From Nymphaea colorata (Eukaryota; Streptophyta; Magnoliopsida; Nymphaeales; Nymphaeaceae): a stretch of DNA of 64,000 bases. The notes beneath the pieces are model-generated. The model searched no databases. It saw only the letters and a program-made list of their open reading frames with translations, and had not been told where the DNA came from. Location: assembly GCF_008831285.2 (NCBI RefSeq), contig NC_045147.1, positions 9,762,334-9,826,333 on the forward strand, given 5' to 3'. This document shows positions 21,205-33,019 of the stretch, piece after piece. Each line of letters starts with the position of its first letter. Positions within the stretch are counted from its first letter, which is position 1. A program made the position numbers and the translations under genes.

Positions 21205-23800
21205 GGGGAGAAGCTATAAACTTTGACTGAGGCGCATTAAATATATAGAGAATAAAAAACTTATAAATTAAAAGAGCTATAATTTGAAAATCAAATCAAA
21301 TATCCATAATTATGAACAAATTTACGATTAGCTTAAAAAAACAAAACAAATGATTATAGTTATGAATAAATTTACAATTAGCCTCAAAAAGTAAATTTAA
21401 TAACTATAGTTTTGTACAAATTTACAATTAGCCCCAAAAAATAAATCAAATAAAAAACTATAGTTCTACACATATTTATAATTGGCACCCAAAATAAAAC
21501 AAATAGTTATAGCTTTATGTAGTTTTACAATTGGCCCCAAAAAAACAAATCAAATAGTTATAGTTCTGTATAGAATTATAAGTGGTACAAAAAAAAATCA
21601 AATAGCTATAGTTCTGTACAAATTTATAATTGGCTTCAAAAAACAAATCAAATAGCTATAGTTCTGTACAAATTTATAATTGGGTTCAAAAAACAAATTA
21701 AATAACTATAATTGCGAACAAATTCACATTCAGTCCCATCGGTTTTTCGTATTTTGGAAACAATGCATGATTGCTTCATCAATGGTGTTCTCAAATGTAT
21801 CCTTCTCAATGTAATCAAAGCATCATTGGCCCATTCATCTCTCATTTTGTTATGAAGCCAACTTTTGATATTATCATGTTTGAGAATACTCTTTCAACAC
21901 TTTTTTTGTTGCAATTGGCAAAGTTACTGCCAACTTGATCAACAAATACACCAAATGAAATGCTATGTGCTTTCTTGTTGTCATAATTATTTCTGCAAGT
22001 TCTATCAAAGAATTTACATTTGAACACTCCATAAGGTCTTCATATCTTTGATATATAATTTTGATGAACTTCTAAGTCTTTTCATGTATATGCCATGAAA
22101 GTCTTTAGGATAGAACTCATCAAGACGAACTAAGTTACTTATATCAAAAGTCTAGTGGGTTATTAAGGGTTAACTTCTTTCGGGAAGGAAAGCAGACATT
22201 AAATGATGTGCAAATGTTAAGACATTAATTGATAGAATAAGGAGGAATGATCAATTTCAAGCTATGATCGAGGTGCAGATGGAGGTCTGCATTGGACAAA
22301 TGCAGAGATGTTGGCAAGAGATGGATTTGTGACAATTCCACTAGAGTGCCCTGTTGAGAAAGAGTCAACTTCAATTTGAATAAGTTAAGTCTGATCCCAT
22401 CAAAGGTCATTGAAACAAAAGTTTTAGCAGTTGGCTATGTCCTTTTTCAAACAGCTTTTTGTAATTGAATCAAAATTCGTAATAGTCTAGCCTTCGAATC
22501 TTGTTCTATGTGCATGAAAAACAATTCTTTGGCTTAAACATGCTACTGAAAGGAGAAGCTCTGCCTCAACGAATCGATTATTTAGCTCTTGAAGTTGTAG
22601 ATCAATAATAGCACACAACACCCCAACATAATAATGATGTAAATATGTCATTTTTCAGTTGTATGCATTGGTCGTCCTCGAGGAGGAGTGCTTATATCGC
22701 ATATACCTGACACTAAAACAATGAATTTGTTGCAAAATATATATTTTTTGTTGATAAAGAGTCAACCATCATCTCTCATATTTTGAAGGCATTGTTTTTT
22801 TTTTTGTAACTAAATTCATAGTATTCACAATATTTTGATCTTTTTGTTGAAGTGCTTGTGAAAGTGTTTCAGTTATCTCCAAACTTTATTCATCAAATGT
22901 GAATCAAACACGACCTCAAAATTTTGCAATCTACATAGCAAGATAATGGCCTCAAATCTTTCTGAATTTGTGGTCTATAATGAATTCCAATGCCTTAATT
23001 ACAACATGATGCATGTCCATTAAACTGAGTGTCGTATCAAAATGAGGACATCAACGAGTATCACCAGGTCATCTAAGTCTCATTTCTTGATTCACCCTCA
23101 TCTTGTTTCAAGTTTGCCTAACTCAAGTGCTTTAATCTTTCTTATACATTTTACTTCTCTAATAAGCTTGGGCCTCTTGCATGAATTAGAAAAGAAAAAC
23201 TTGGCAACCTTACCAGTGTATCTGAAAACAATTCAAGTGCTCAATGATCTTGTGCAACCACACTACTGCTAATTGGAGTTTATCGGCAAAATAGTGAATA
23301 TGCAAGTTCATTTTCTTTTAATATGAGAGTCTTCAACCCATTAAATGCTTCTTTCATATTGTTTGCTCCATCATAACCATGTACACACAAATATGATATG
23401 CTCAATCTATACTTACAAAATACGTCTTTGATTGTTGCTTTGATTAGCATGACATTGCTTCTAGAACATGTACAATTCCATGAAATTATTCAACAATTTG
23501 ACCATTTTCATTAACAAATGGTAAGACAATAGCCATTTTCTCTTTAATCAATACATCTCAAGAATTATCAAGTAAAATAAAGAAAAAAGTATCTCCAAGC
23601 TCCTTCATGATAACTTTAGTTGTTTGTATATCATGAAATGTCAATTTATTTATTTTTTAAAACATATTTCAATACAACTTTATCTACATCATTGTTCAAC
23701 TTTGCAAAAAAACTTCAAAAACTCCATTAGAATTTTCCCTCTTATGACAGTCCAATAAAAAAAGTTTACATTGGACTTGGTCAATCCCCTTTTCACATTA
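21205..23800 (-). mobile_element. Dead hAT element (MYM/TTF-type zinc-finger family)
   Basis: The minus strand carries scattered pieces of a hAT transposase of the zinc-finger MYM1/TTF type, in order: HGYDGANNMKEAFNG near 23340-23400; IDLQLQELNNRFVEAELL near 22560-22620; and the C-terminal dimerisation segment SVERVFSNMIISK followed by MRDEWANDALITL at 21800-21910. Many stops and indels intervene. The low-coordinate end carries CAGGGGAGAAGCTATAAA at about 21211, resembling the TAGGGGCGGAGCTAGGAT end of the small hAT element at 42849. The other end was not found. Confidence 0.82.
21270..21715. repeat. Imperfect tandem array, about 8-9 units of about 52 bp
   Basis: The unit is built of AATAGTTATAGTTCTGTACA, AATTTATAATTGGC and CCAAAAAACAAATC. 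Copies range from weak at the left to nearly identical at 21600-21715. The array lies just inside the 3' terminus of the dead hAT element, so it is a subterminal repeat array of the element or its 3' UTR. Confidence 0.9.
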
Positions 23801-24387
23801 TTGTATCATTGTTCTAAAAGCAAGGCACGCTATACGATTCGTTTTAAAGAAGCTAACTAGCGTTGAATTAATTGAATATGATACGGTTGGCAAGGTTCTT
23901 CATAGCATCTGACCTCGCATAGAAGGTTAACGAAGGTAAGATACCTTAAGGAAGTCTAACAAATATCAAGAATAATGTGTGCAGATGACGAGATTTTGCT
24001 TGGATGTGCATCGTAGAACATAACCCACACCAGCTCAGGGCGACATGCTGTCAAGGAAAACCAAGAGTACGTGTATGTATCTAAATGGGTCAGTAAAATC
24101 CGATTGCCAATCCAAGCTGGATCCATTTTGTTGAATCCATAAGGGAAATGGATGAGCGTCTTAATGGGAAAGATAAAATGACTTGAAACTTCACTCCCCC
24201 AAAGAAAGTGCCTGTTTACAATCTGAACCAACTCTTTTTTTTTATTTAATATAACACAAACAATGAATAAACATTATATGATACAGTCTTGGTGGCGTAC
24301 TGACCCAACTGTACAGAGGATATTGTACACTTTTGAATAAATAATGGACAAATAGATGTGCAACGAACAACATTGTACACGCAGGGA
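23801..24387. other. Spacer between the hAT relic and the CTLH gene
   Basis: No coding motif was recognised. The right part (about 24250-24387) must hold the 3' UTR and poly(A) site of the minus-strand CTLH gene; I could not pinpoint the signal. Confidence 0.45.
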
Positions 24388-26449
24388 TTAGGCAAAAATT
24401 TGCTCGATGACGCTCTCTGCACTTCCATTATATTGTGCTAGAAGTTGAATTGCATCGGCTCGTGGTAAAGCAAGAAACTCCTGAAGCCATTCCACAGATA
24501 GGCAACGAACGAACTGGTCAGAGAAAAGCTTAAATTGAATGTAAAAAGTAAAAAAAAAAGACAGTTGATTGTCGAGGATGGACATCTAGAAGATACAAAG
24601 TACTTGAAAGAAACAACCTCAACAAGTACATCTTTGGAAGAAAACATCCAACAATTCAAGCCAAATTTGAATACAAACTGGTTTCAAATCCCTTTGATCG
24701 TTCAGAAAACGTGTTTCGAGATAAATGCAGCTGTCAAACTGCATCAGCTAGCTGAACTGTTATTGGTATAAAAACCCGTGCATCATTAGTAGTAATTACT
24801 AAATGGTCGCATGCAACTTCAACACCGGAAAGAGAAAAGAACGAAATTGCAACCATAGAGGAGAGGATGTCAATACTACGATTATGCAACAGCCAAATAT
24901 TTCATAGATTTTCTGCATGGTTAACCATTTCGTTTACATGGAGTATCTAGAACCTGATGTCCCTTTAATATGGTGTCTCCTCTTTGTCACGTGGGTACTG
25001 CTGTAAAGGCAGCGTACCCGTACCAGTCAGGTACAACACCGGTACTAGTACTGTCTCGAGCACCTCTTGGATACTAGTGGCACAATACCGGATAAGGTCA
25101 ATGTACCCAAGACCATATCCGTCTGATTTAAGACTCGTCAAAGTTGACTGAGTCCTTTTCTATCCAAAATTTAAGATTTCAGTTTTGTTATTTACACTAT
25201 TTAAACTTCGGAAACACATACAGAGCTATATTTTCATATTTTGGTCAATAGTTTTTTCTTTGAAAACTATAACTTTTGAATCATGAATGTGTTATTTTGT
25301 TTGAATTCTTATTTTAAGTTGTACCCCCATACCCAAGTTTTTTGAAAATAGTCTGAACCAGTACTCGTACTGGCATCCGTACCTGTACCTATGTGACATA
25401 GTGTCTCCTGAACCTTTAATAGTGAATCTATCCTTGCCTCTCCAAGCATTGATCATGGTTCCAATCCCCTTTTGCTATTGGCTGTGATACCATCGGCTTA
25501 TTTTTGTTTCCATGTTACCTAATTGCGACTCTGCAGTTTCACTAGTTCACAAAAGGTTATTCAATGACAGAAAAGCATGCCGTTTGCATGTTCCTCCTAA
25601 CTTTGGCTTATAACCATCACAAAGTGCTAAAACAAGCAAACAAAAGGAAAACGTATACCCCTGGCCAAGACAAATACTCACCATGACTTTCAGTATAGCA
25701 GTTTCTTCACATACAATATCTCTTGATAGCCCTTGACTTTGATCACCATTCTCCATATGCCTTTTGTTGCTTGATGAGATGGTACCTTGAGAAGATCCAT
25801 AGCTGCAACTATTATGGGTGCTTCTTGAATCAGGATCAGCAAACAAAGGAGTGTCGTTGTTTTTTAAGTGATCTATCTTCAAAAAGCCCTCAAAGCGGTC
25901 ATTACACATTTGAAGCTTAAACCACGCATCATGTGTGAAAAGTGTTGCTCTCACTACCTTCATAAGTTGAGGTTCTTCAATACCAAGGTTCCTACCAATT
26001 GCATCCTACATCAAATCGATTATATAAAGTTAGGCAGACCCCCACTCGGCTTATGATATGTTTTCGAAGTCTCAAGTTGCATTAATAAAAACAAAGAAAT
26101 TAAAAAAAAAAGTGGTAGCAATGGAATAACGATAATGAGAAGAAACAACAGTAATGATGAAACCATGAAAGTATACAAAAGAGAAAAAGATGACCTTCAC
26201 AAAATAAAGTTTTAGCAATTTTTACATAAATAGGCTATTCCCTCACTTTTCAAAGATATATGCAGTAAACGTTGCTACATCATTATCGAGCTGGGAAGAA
26301 GCATGAAATGATCAACAGAATATTGTTGAAAGAAGAGGCACTTGAATATGGAAAAAAAAAAGATTTTTATTTTCTGAAAATCAAATCATTCCTTAGACAT
26401 ATGCACAAACATGGACATGAAATGAGAAGTATTATTTTGTGTGTGTGTG

Positions 26450-26513
<64 letters not shown>

Positions 26514-29500
26514 TGAGAGAGATGAAGAGACTTTTCATGTGTATGTGCATACTTGTCTGCATGTATGGGGAGAAAGAGAGCGAGGGTGAGTGTGTGTGTG
26601 GGTGTGTGTGGGTGTGTGTGTGAGAGAGAGAGAGAGACCTGAAAAGACGTGGCAAGAGCAGATAATGAGATGGGTTTTGCTTGAATTTCTGCCATAGGTC
26701 TGAGCAATGTCAACAGTGTCTCCTTCAGAGGCTTCAATAGAGCTGCATTATTTGCAGCAATTGGTCCCAAGTAAGAGCATGCAACCCTGAGAGCATCAGA
26801 ATGCTCTCCAGATTCAACTAGCTTCAGAAATTCCACCTGATGAGAGTATCATAATTTGCTCAGTTCTCATAATACATAACTTCATTTTCTAGCAACAATC
26901 TTCACATAAAATGTCACATGATTTACCTGCTTCAACTGAAACAGCAAAACAGGGTTTTGTTCGAAAAAGTGGGGGTCCAACAAATTGACTTCTTCAAACA
27001 CCTTAGTAGTCATTCCCATCTTCGTAAGTTCTTTGATCCCCAAAATTAACTCATACTTATTTAGATCTTTAATTTTCAAACCTTCAATGCCAGCATCCTT
27101 CGTATCAACCTGTATGATAAGAAAACATCAATGAAAGAAAAAAGAAGAAAATGCTGTCATTCTATTTTTAAGCACATAAGCTATGCATACCTCCTCATCC
27201 TTTAAGGCTTTCAAACGAGCTGGATCTGTATAAATTTTTCCATCACCAGAAGCTAAAGCCCCTTCTTGCCTCTCAACCCTACCTTTCCATCTCTTGAGTC
27301 TGATCCTCTCCCTGGATCCACGCCACCCAGCAGATACTTTTCTAGGATGGTTACCAGTTTGGTGTGGTTCGCTGGTGCTGCAATCTTCCTGGTCATCCAT
27401 TATCTCGTCCACTAACCTCAATTCAGAATCAGCATCCCTTGTGCTCAGCGAAGAATTTGTTTCAGGCATGTCTTCTTGATGAAAACCATTAGCTGAGATT
27501 TCCCCATCCAAATAACCCATTCCACAATCCATGTTCAATGATGAATCTTCTTTCTGAGGATTGCTCTCAAAATCTGGTAAAAGTGTCTTCATAGTTTGGC
27601 AATAGTCATTTGTATTCAATCCTGGAAATGATACACAAGCACATTCCAGTTAATTTCAAACTTGTCATGCTCATATGCCAGGTTTTCCAGTGATAATGTT
27701 TGTTATTTACCTGATACTGATATCCCATCAAAATCCAGCAATCCTTGGTAGACACAGTACTCATAAACAAGTTTGTCGAGCATTGGAACATCCAATCTCA
27801 TTCGGCATAGCTCATTCTGTAAGTCACTAAACAAGTAAGATAAATTGCAATACTAGATTTCCCATAATGAATTAATGTGAGTAATACATCAGTGCCTGAG
27901 GTTCTATGTCCACTATGTGTTGCCAACGGAAAATCAAGACCAAGAAAGCTCATTCCATGTGATCAAATTATGTCTACTGTTGCTTATATTACCTACTGCA
28001 TTTTTCTTACACAAACTTATCTTGACATATAAAATAGAAATTTTAACATTCAAGTAGCACCTGAAAAGCTCTGAACATATCTCCTTTTGCATATCTTAAA
28101 CTATCAACTGCCCCTTGCCTCGTGAGCTGCACAGCATGAGCAAGAGCTTGTATGTCTACCTGAGAATATCAATACCAAAAGATGGTAACACTGGAGTACT
28201 AAAGAGAAAGAAATAGAGAACATTCAGAACCTGAACTCATGCCTCATCATAAAGGGGGGCCTCACATAAACCCTCTTGGGGAGTAGCTGGTGGATCACGC
28301 TCCTTAACTAATAAATGCTCAATAACATCTGATACTGGTGAGACAACACCTTGCCTATAGCAGAACTCCTTATGTATGCTGCACACCAAGAAAAGGAGTG
28401 CTGAATCCACGTGTGTCCGTCAGTAAGGATGCAAAGATACTTCAGAAATGAAGCGAAGATGCTGCATACCTTACCAAGTACCTTAGAGTCATTGAGAAAA
28501 GTGGATCATAAGCCTGTAATTGGTCTCTCAGAACAGAAGACAAGGAAGCAGCTAGGTCAAATCTCCTTTTCTCAGACCACTGAAACAGACAGCACAGTAA
28601 TATGCAAATATTAGATACAACCCCAAGCAATGCAGTCTAATTGTAAATCATTTGCAAGTCCTCCTAGAAGACATGTTGGGGCTAGACAATTCACATGGTC
28701 TTCGAAAAAATCAATAAAAAAATATATAAACACAACAATTAAATTGTCAAACACAAAGGCATATAAGACCATCAAAATCAAGCCAATGCACAATTTATCC
28801 ACTACACAAACATTTTGCAGGATGATAAACCAAGTATTAGTATCTAGAGCCACATCAGTCAACATATAAATTCAACAAACATTCACTTCACAACTAAAAG
28901 AAGAAAGAGAGGCAACAACAGAGAAGAATGGTACAAGGTAGCAAATCAGCAGAAAAGAGGGACAAGGAGAAAAAAGGAATGAAAAAACAAAGAGGAAGGA
29001 AGGAGGTGAAAGAAGAGGAGAAAGAACAAGAAATACAATACAAGTAGGAAAAAAGACGAAGAAGTGTCATTATGTAACTGCAGAACGATGGCAGGAGAAA
29101 GAAGAAAACAAGGGGGGAGAAAGAAGAAGAAGGAAAACATACCTATCGACCAAAAGGGAAAGGGAGAAACAGGGAATAAAGAGGCGAGAACTCCTACAAT
29201 CAGAATTTTTTTTTTTTCTTGTGAACACCGATCATCTATCAAAGGACTAGTTGTGGACTGATCAGAGTAGTCAAGGAGGAGTCACCGACTTTAAGACCAG
29301 GAAGAATTACACCTAAAGACTAGCCGGTTGACAGCCGAATAGACTGACTAGTCGTGCTAGTCAGACCAACTAGTTAGGATTTTTAGGACAAGGCCCAAAA
29401 TCGTAAAGAAAACCATAATGACAAGATGCAGCAAATGCTTACATGAACAACTATAAGTATAACATTATGACAAGCAAGAAAGGATGGGATTCAACCCACA

Positions 29501-32469
29501 ATAAGGTAAAGGATACACAAACCTTCAAAAAATTGATATACTTAGGCTTTTTGTGAAGGCAGGTACATATGCTATGCCTCCATCCACATCTACATGGTGT
29601 TCATGCAGATGAATATCTAGGCTTGATACTCAAAGATGACCACAGCATGGATGGCAAAAGAAAAAACACCCTCAAATTTAGGTACACCAAACATGACACT
29701 CAATAATGAATGGCAAAAGAAAAAACACCCTCAATTTAGGTACACCAATGTAATTAATATTTCCTACTTACATCCTACGCAGTAGAACATGGAGGTCAGA
29801 CATGCCCCAAAAAGACATGGAGGTCAGGTATGGTTTGACCGTTCCTAGGCATGTATGACAGGGTGGATGAATGAATGGTTTGTTGAGTGAGTTGTGAGCG
29901 TCATATTGTATCGTACGCGCTTGTACTAGCCTCGCAACCCCTTAGCATATTGTAGTAGGTTCAGCCTTTTGGGTGGGTAACCTCACTTGTAATCCATTGT
30001 CCTAGGGTATTTTGAGTCGGGGTGGCTGTCCAGCCGGGTTTTGAAATTGTAAATAATTTGTTTTTGGTTTTGTCCGACGACTACTCTGAGAGATCTTGGG
30101 AGAGGATCGACATTCGGCAGAGGTCTTGGTCGATGCCGGGTCTTGGTCCTAACAATTGTGCATGCATGTGCACTCAATGCACGTCCACAAAAGATATATT
30201 ACCATCCTAGCTGACATGTGAATGATGTCCATTATGAATAATAAAGATATATAAAGAAAGTGTTAAAGCAACGACCAATAAACAGCACATTTCAAGAAGT
30301 ATCTGAAACTAGTGCAAGTGCATAAAACACAAGAAGTGCACCATGACAGAAGTGTAGGCCTGCACAAAAATGCTTGACCAGAACTGTTGGATAAATTAAG
30401 ATCAAAGAAATAATAAACAACACACATGTCACCCAACAGGAGAGTATGGTTAGTAAACATATTTATGACCAACCTCATTTACGACAGGAGAGCTATGGTC
30501 GTCTTTATCATATATAAATGCAAGAAGGACATGCTTGAACTCCTCATATGCTTCCTACAAAAATAAACATATACAGAATATCACTCATAAAAAAATATAA
30601 CAAACTAGACATGACTGTAAAACTAAGAAATTGAAACACAAAAGAAAACACACAAATCAATCATTTGGACTAACAAAAGTAGGAACAGACTATGAAAATT
30701 ATTAAAAGAAACACAAGGTACGAGGTTTGTGAACCCAAAGTCTTTCATGAGTAAGATTGCAAAACTCCATCAGCATGATCATTATATTAAGAATTCATTA
30801 CCAAGTGTTTCAATAATATGAAGCAGCAGACACAATACAACAAAGTACACATAGATACAGCTATCTCGATGTATACTTACAACTTACAAGTATATATGAG
30901 TGTGTTCAGTTCACATCAGAGTAGAAACTGAGAATAACAAGATCACAATGATACTTCAAGGTATCCAAGAACAAGGTCAACGTAAGAGGGACAACAAGGT
31001 AGTTATGGAAGAAATGGAACAGGATAACTGCAATTGCGGGGTGTGTCTAGCAAGTTATAGTTAAGAAGAGATGAACAAATCTTAGAAAAGGAAAGGCACA
31101 GCATTTGACCACCAAATGACAAACTCGAGGACTGGACACTAAAGCTCATCAGTATAGTAGGTTGTTCATCAGTATGCACAAGATTTCATTAACCTAATTT
31201 ACCATTCCATGAAATATTTCCTTCGATCAGAGTTATAGAAAAACAGAAGATCGAAGCCACTTTATTAGCAATACGTTTAACCTATCGACTGCCAATTCCA
31301 ACATTAAAAAGACAATAGCTATCAGGTCATTTTTAAGTTTTATTTGCACTAGGATAACAATCAAGACAAGCGATTCCCGGCATTAGACAGAAGGCAGCAC
31401 TTCCTAAGAACAGGAACCAACACAAACCAGGAATGGCTCAGGGAAAATTGTCACAGATCAAAAAAGGTCTCATCTGATGAGGATGCTGCACACAATTACT
31501 ATAACAATGAGATTCACGATATCATGTTCTAACGTGATTCGCTGGTTCTAAAACTATCACAGCATAAACCCATGTAACAATTTCAGCTTTGAGAAATGTA
31601 TAGCACAATGTGACTGTTTTCGACATTATCCAATTACAACCAAAGTAAGCCATACTCGGTTTCTCAAAGTTGCGCCTCTAAAACCCCTTTCCAGTAAAGC
31701 TAATACACAATTCACCCTGATGGAGAAACTCCAAACTATACAAAATCAAGCTAATACACAGTTCATATTCCTCCTGGTGGTGCAAATCAAAACTATAAAA
31801 ATCACCCAAACAATCTGCAATGCAAAATGGTGCCCCAGTTACGCAAAAAAATGAGATAATCATTCCCGACCCTAGTTCAAGCTACGCCATAACTAATCTC
31901 AGCACAGAAAATGTATAACCAGAATAGCTCAAATACCGGATAGGCATGGAGGGCGCACGGAGCCAGAGACGTCCGCAAGCATTTGATCGCCGAATCCCGC
32001 TCCTCCGGCGATCCCTTCCTTAGAAGTTCAATGAATCTCTGATCAAAAGGCAACGCTTCGTAAATAATAACAACTAAACTAAGCAAACGTTGCAGACCAA
32101 CGAAATCCATGCCCTAGAAACGTTAAAAAACGCAAATTTGAACGAACAAAATCCCGAAACCTGCTTCTGCAATCGGAAAAGAAGCCGGTGGTCCTCGAGA
32201 ACAGCGGGGGCGTGGATTTGCAAGAGACCCAGCGCCCCGTCGATGTCGCCGACCTCAATTGCCCTGCGGATTCGGTATATCACCAGCCTCGAGCTGTAAG
32301 AAGAGATCAAAGACGACGCCGACGAAGACGAAGAACACGACGAGGACGAAGGGGAGGACGAAAAAGGAGGAGGAGGCGGCGAAGGGCCACCGGAGAGAAG
32401 GTTCTCGGACTCTGCGTAGTCGATGACGAGGGAGTCAAGGGCGTCCCAATTCACCGTCATCGATTCCAT
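24388..32469 (-). CDS. CTLH/CRA-domain (RanBPM-like) protein, 12 exons
   Basis: Coding exons, in order: 32469-32161, 32038-31937, 30554-30474, 28579-28470, 28378-28243, 28159-28061, 27816-27711, 27621-27191, 27109-26927, 26836-26639, 26005-25682, 24513-24388. Together they give an open frame of 734 residues with consistent phases. The start is MESMTVNWDALDSL, and residues 30-60 are Pro/Ser-rich. A CTLH helix pair is at about 61-125 (RIRRAIEVGDIDGALGLL, LLFRLQKQRFIELLRKG). CRA-like sequence follows to about 310, including SIHKEFCYRQG and LDKLVYEYCVYQGLLDF. A polar acidic linker (330-400) precedes a basic patch (415-430, RERIRLKRWKGR) that may be a nuclear signal. A second CTLH-like module lies at about 479-570, and an Ala/Leu-rich C-terminal helix ends in VIEQIFA. 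The family contains scaffold subunits related to RanBPM and GID/CTLH E3 complexes. The length and layout are those of a conserved plant CTLH protein; its function is not known to me. The last acceptor could instead be CAG at 24481. Confidence 0.92.
24982..25400. mobile_element. MULE-like MITE with 9-bp target duplication
   Basis: This lies in the last intron of the CTLH gene. It begins CTTTGTCACGTGGGTACTG and ends GTACCTATGTGACATA, an inverted repeat of TGTCAC(A/G)T(G/A)GGTAC. The 9-mer GTGTCTCCT flanks it on both sides (24973-24981 and 25401-25409), the duplication length of Mutator-like elements. The interior carries GTACC/GGTAC words and no open frame. A second copy in reverse orientation is at 63471-63846. 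Confidence 0.85.
26440..26509. repeat. (GT)n(GA)n compound microsatellite
   Basis: Perfect GT units, with one interruption, run into GA units. It is intronic in the CTLH gene. Related to the tract at 26588-26637. Confidence 0.97.
26588..26637. repeat. (GT)n(GA)n compound microsatellite at a splice donor
   Basis: GT units interrupted by GGGT run into GA units that end at the exon 10 boundary. The last GA units supply the intron's 5' splice site on the minus strand. Confidence 0.97.
28160..28242 (-). other. GC-AG intron (83 bp) in the CTLH gene
   Basis: The sense strand reads TATGATGAG/GCATGAGT at the donor and ATTCTCAG/GTAGACAT at the acceptor. Using the GC donor joins QEGLCEAPLYDE to VDIQALAHAVQL in phase 0. 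The only nearby GT donor (TTTAT/GTGAGG) gives a frameshift with the same acceptor. GC-AG introns are a known minor U2 class with an AG/GC donor, which fits. Confidence 0.82.
28880..29260. repeat. Purine-rich block in CTLH intron 3
   Basis: Several hundred bases are almost all A and G on the plus strand (AGAAGAAAGA-type), followed to about 29370 by short inverted words around ACTAGT (GACTAGTCGTGCTAGTC). The open frames here are compositional artefacts. It may be the inside of an unrecognised transposon. Confidence 0.5.
29651..29750. repeat. 59-bp tandem duplication in CTLH intron 3
   Basis: The word ATGGCAAAAGAAAAAACACC, followed by CTCAA and TTTAGGTACACCAA, occurs at 29651 and again at 29710 with near identity. 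The second copy is partial. Confidence 0.9.
29850..30155 (+). mobile_element. Possible solo LTR in CTLH intron 3
   Basis: A block of different composition begins near TGTATGACAGGG and ends GGTCTTGGTCCTAACA, giving TG...CA termini. It contains leader-like sequence with GAGAGATCTTGGGAG. No target duplication or second copy was found, so the boundaries are a guess. Confidence 0.3.
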
Positions 32470-32720
32470 GGAGGGCCGTCGGAATGATAGTTGATTGTCG
32501 AAGGAATTCTGACTGCAGGGAAGGGAAGGAAGGGGCGGTGGGAGGAGAGAGAAGAGAAGGACGGCTTGGCTTCTCGGGTTCCTTTTATTTGCGGGCGATC
32601 GTGAGGCCCGAGAGGAAGCGGAGGAAGCGGCGGCGGTGCGGATTTCGGCCACCCAACCCTTTAAAGGCGGCGCCCGGAGCATTCCCCTTCCCTCCCCGGG
32701 TTTGGTTTATTATCTTTGTC
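32470..32720 (-). promoter_or_regulatory. GC-rich leader and promoter region of the CTLH gene
   Basis: Upstream of the ATG the sense strand is CT-rich (CCTTCCTTCCC-type) and GC-rich to about 32700, then drops abruptly to AT-rich DNA. The reading frame is open upstream of the chosen start to an ATG at 32682. I prefer the ATG at 32469 because it opens the protein-like sequence and has G at +4. No clear TATA box was seen. Confidence 0.4.
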
Positions 32721-32851
32721 TTTTTAGTTTATTAAAAAAACAAACAAATCAAGTTGAATTGAATACTCTTAACGTCAAATTTAAAATGAAGAGGGACGTT
32801 TTTTTCTTAAACTTTTGGATGAACAAATCGTTTACAAACCATCGCCCGAAA

Positions 32852-32871
32852 AAAAAAAAAAAAAAAAAAGG
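32852..32871. repeat. Poly(A) tract
   Basis: About 20 consecutive A on the plus strand follow ATCGCCCG. This may be the tail of an old retroposed element; no body was recognised. Confidence 0.9.
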
Positions 32872-32904
32872 ATGAATGAAAACCTCGGACTTCTCCTACT
32901 TTAA

Positions 32905-33015
32905 AGATTCAGGGTTGTTTAGAAACTTAAGCGAACTCATAGTAATTCCCTTTAATTCCAAGATTCAGGGTTGTTTAGAAACTTAAGCAAACTCATAGTA
33001 ATTCCCTGTCTACCA
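32905..33015. repeat. 56-bp tandem duplication
   Basis: Copies start at 32905 and 32961, each AGATTCAGGGTTGTTTAGAA followed by ACTTAAGC(G/A)AACTCATAGTAA. They differ by one base over about 45 bases. Confidence 0.93.
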
Positions 33016-33019
33016 ACAT

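Larger units (their letters stand above)
26006..26638 (-). other. CTLH gene intron 10 starting inside a microsatellite
   Basis: The sense-strand donor reads CAG/GTCTCTCTC: the intron starts straight into a (CT)n(CA)n tract. A second (CT)n(CA)n tract follows at 26509-26440. The donor is far from GTAAGT, but frame continuity (LATSFQ then DAIGRNLGIEEPQL) requires it. If the intron is kept, the frame stays open through both repeats for about 68 codons before a stop near 26432. Confidence 0.75.

Noticed and set aside
26272-26655. Open frames rich in Thr-His, Ser-Leu and Arg-Glu repeats
   Set aside because: They are translations of the GT/GA microsatellites in CTLH intron 10.
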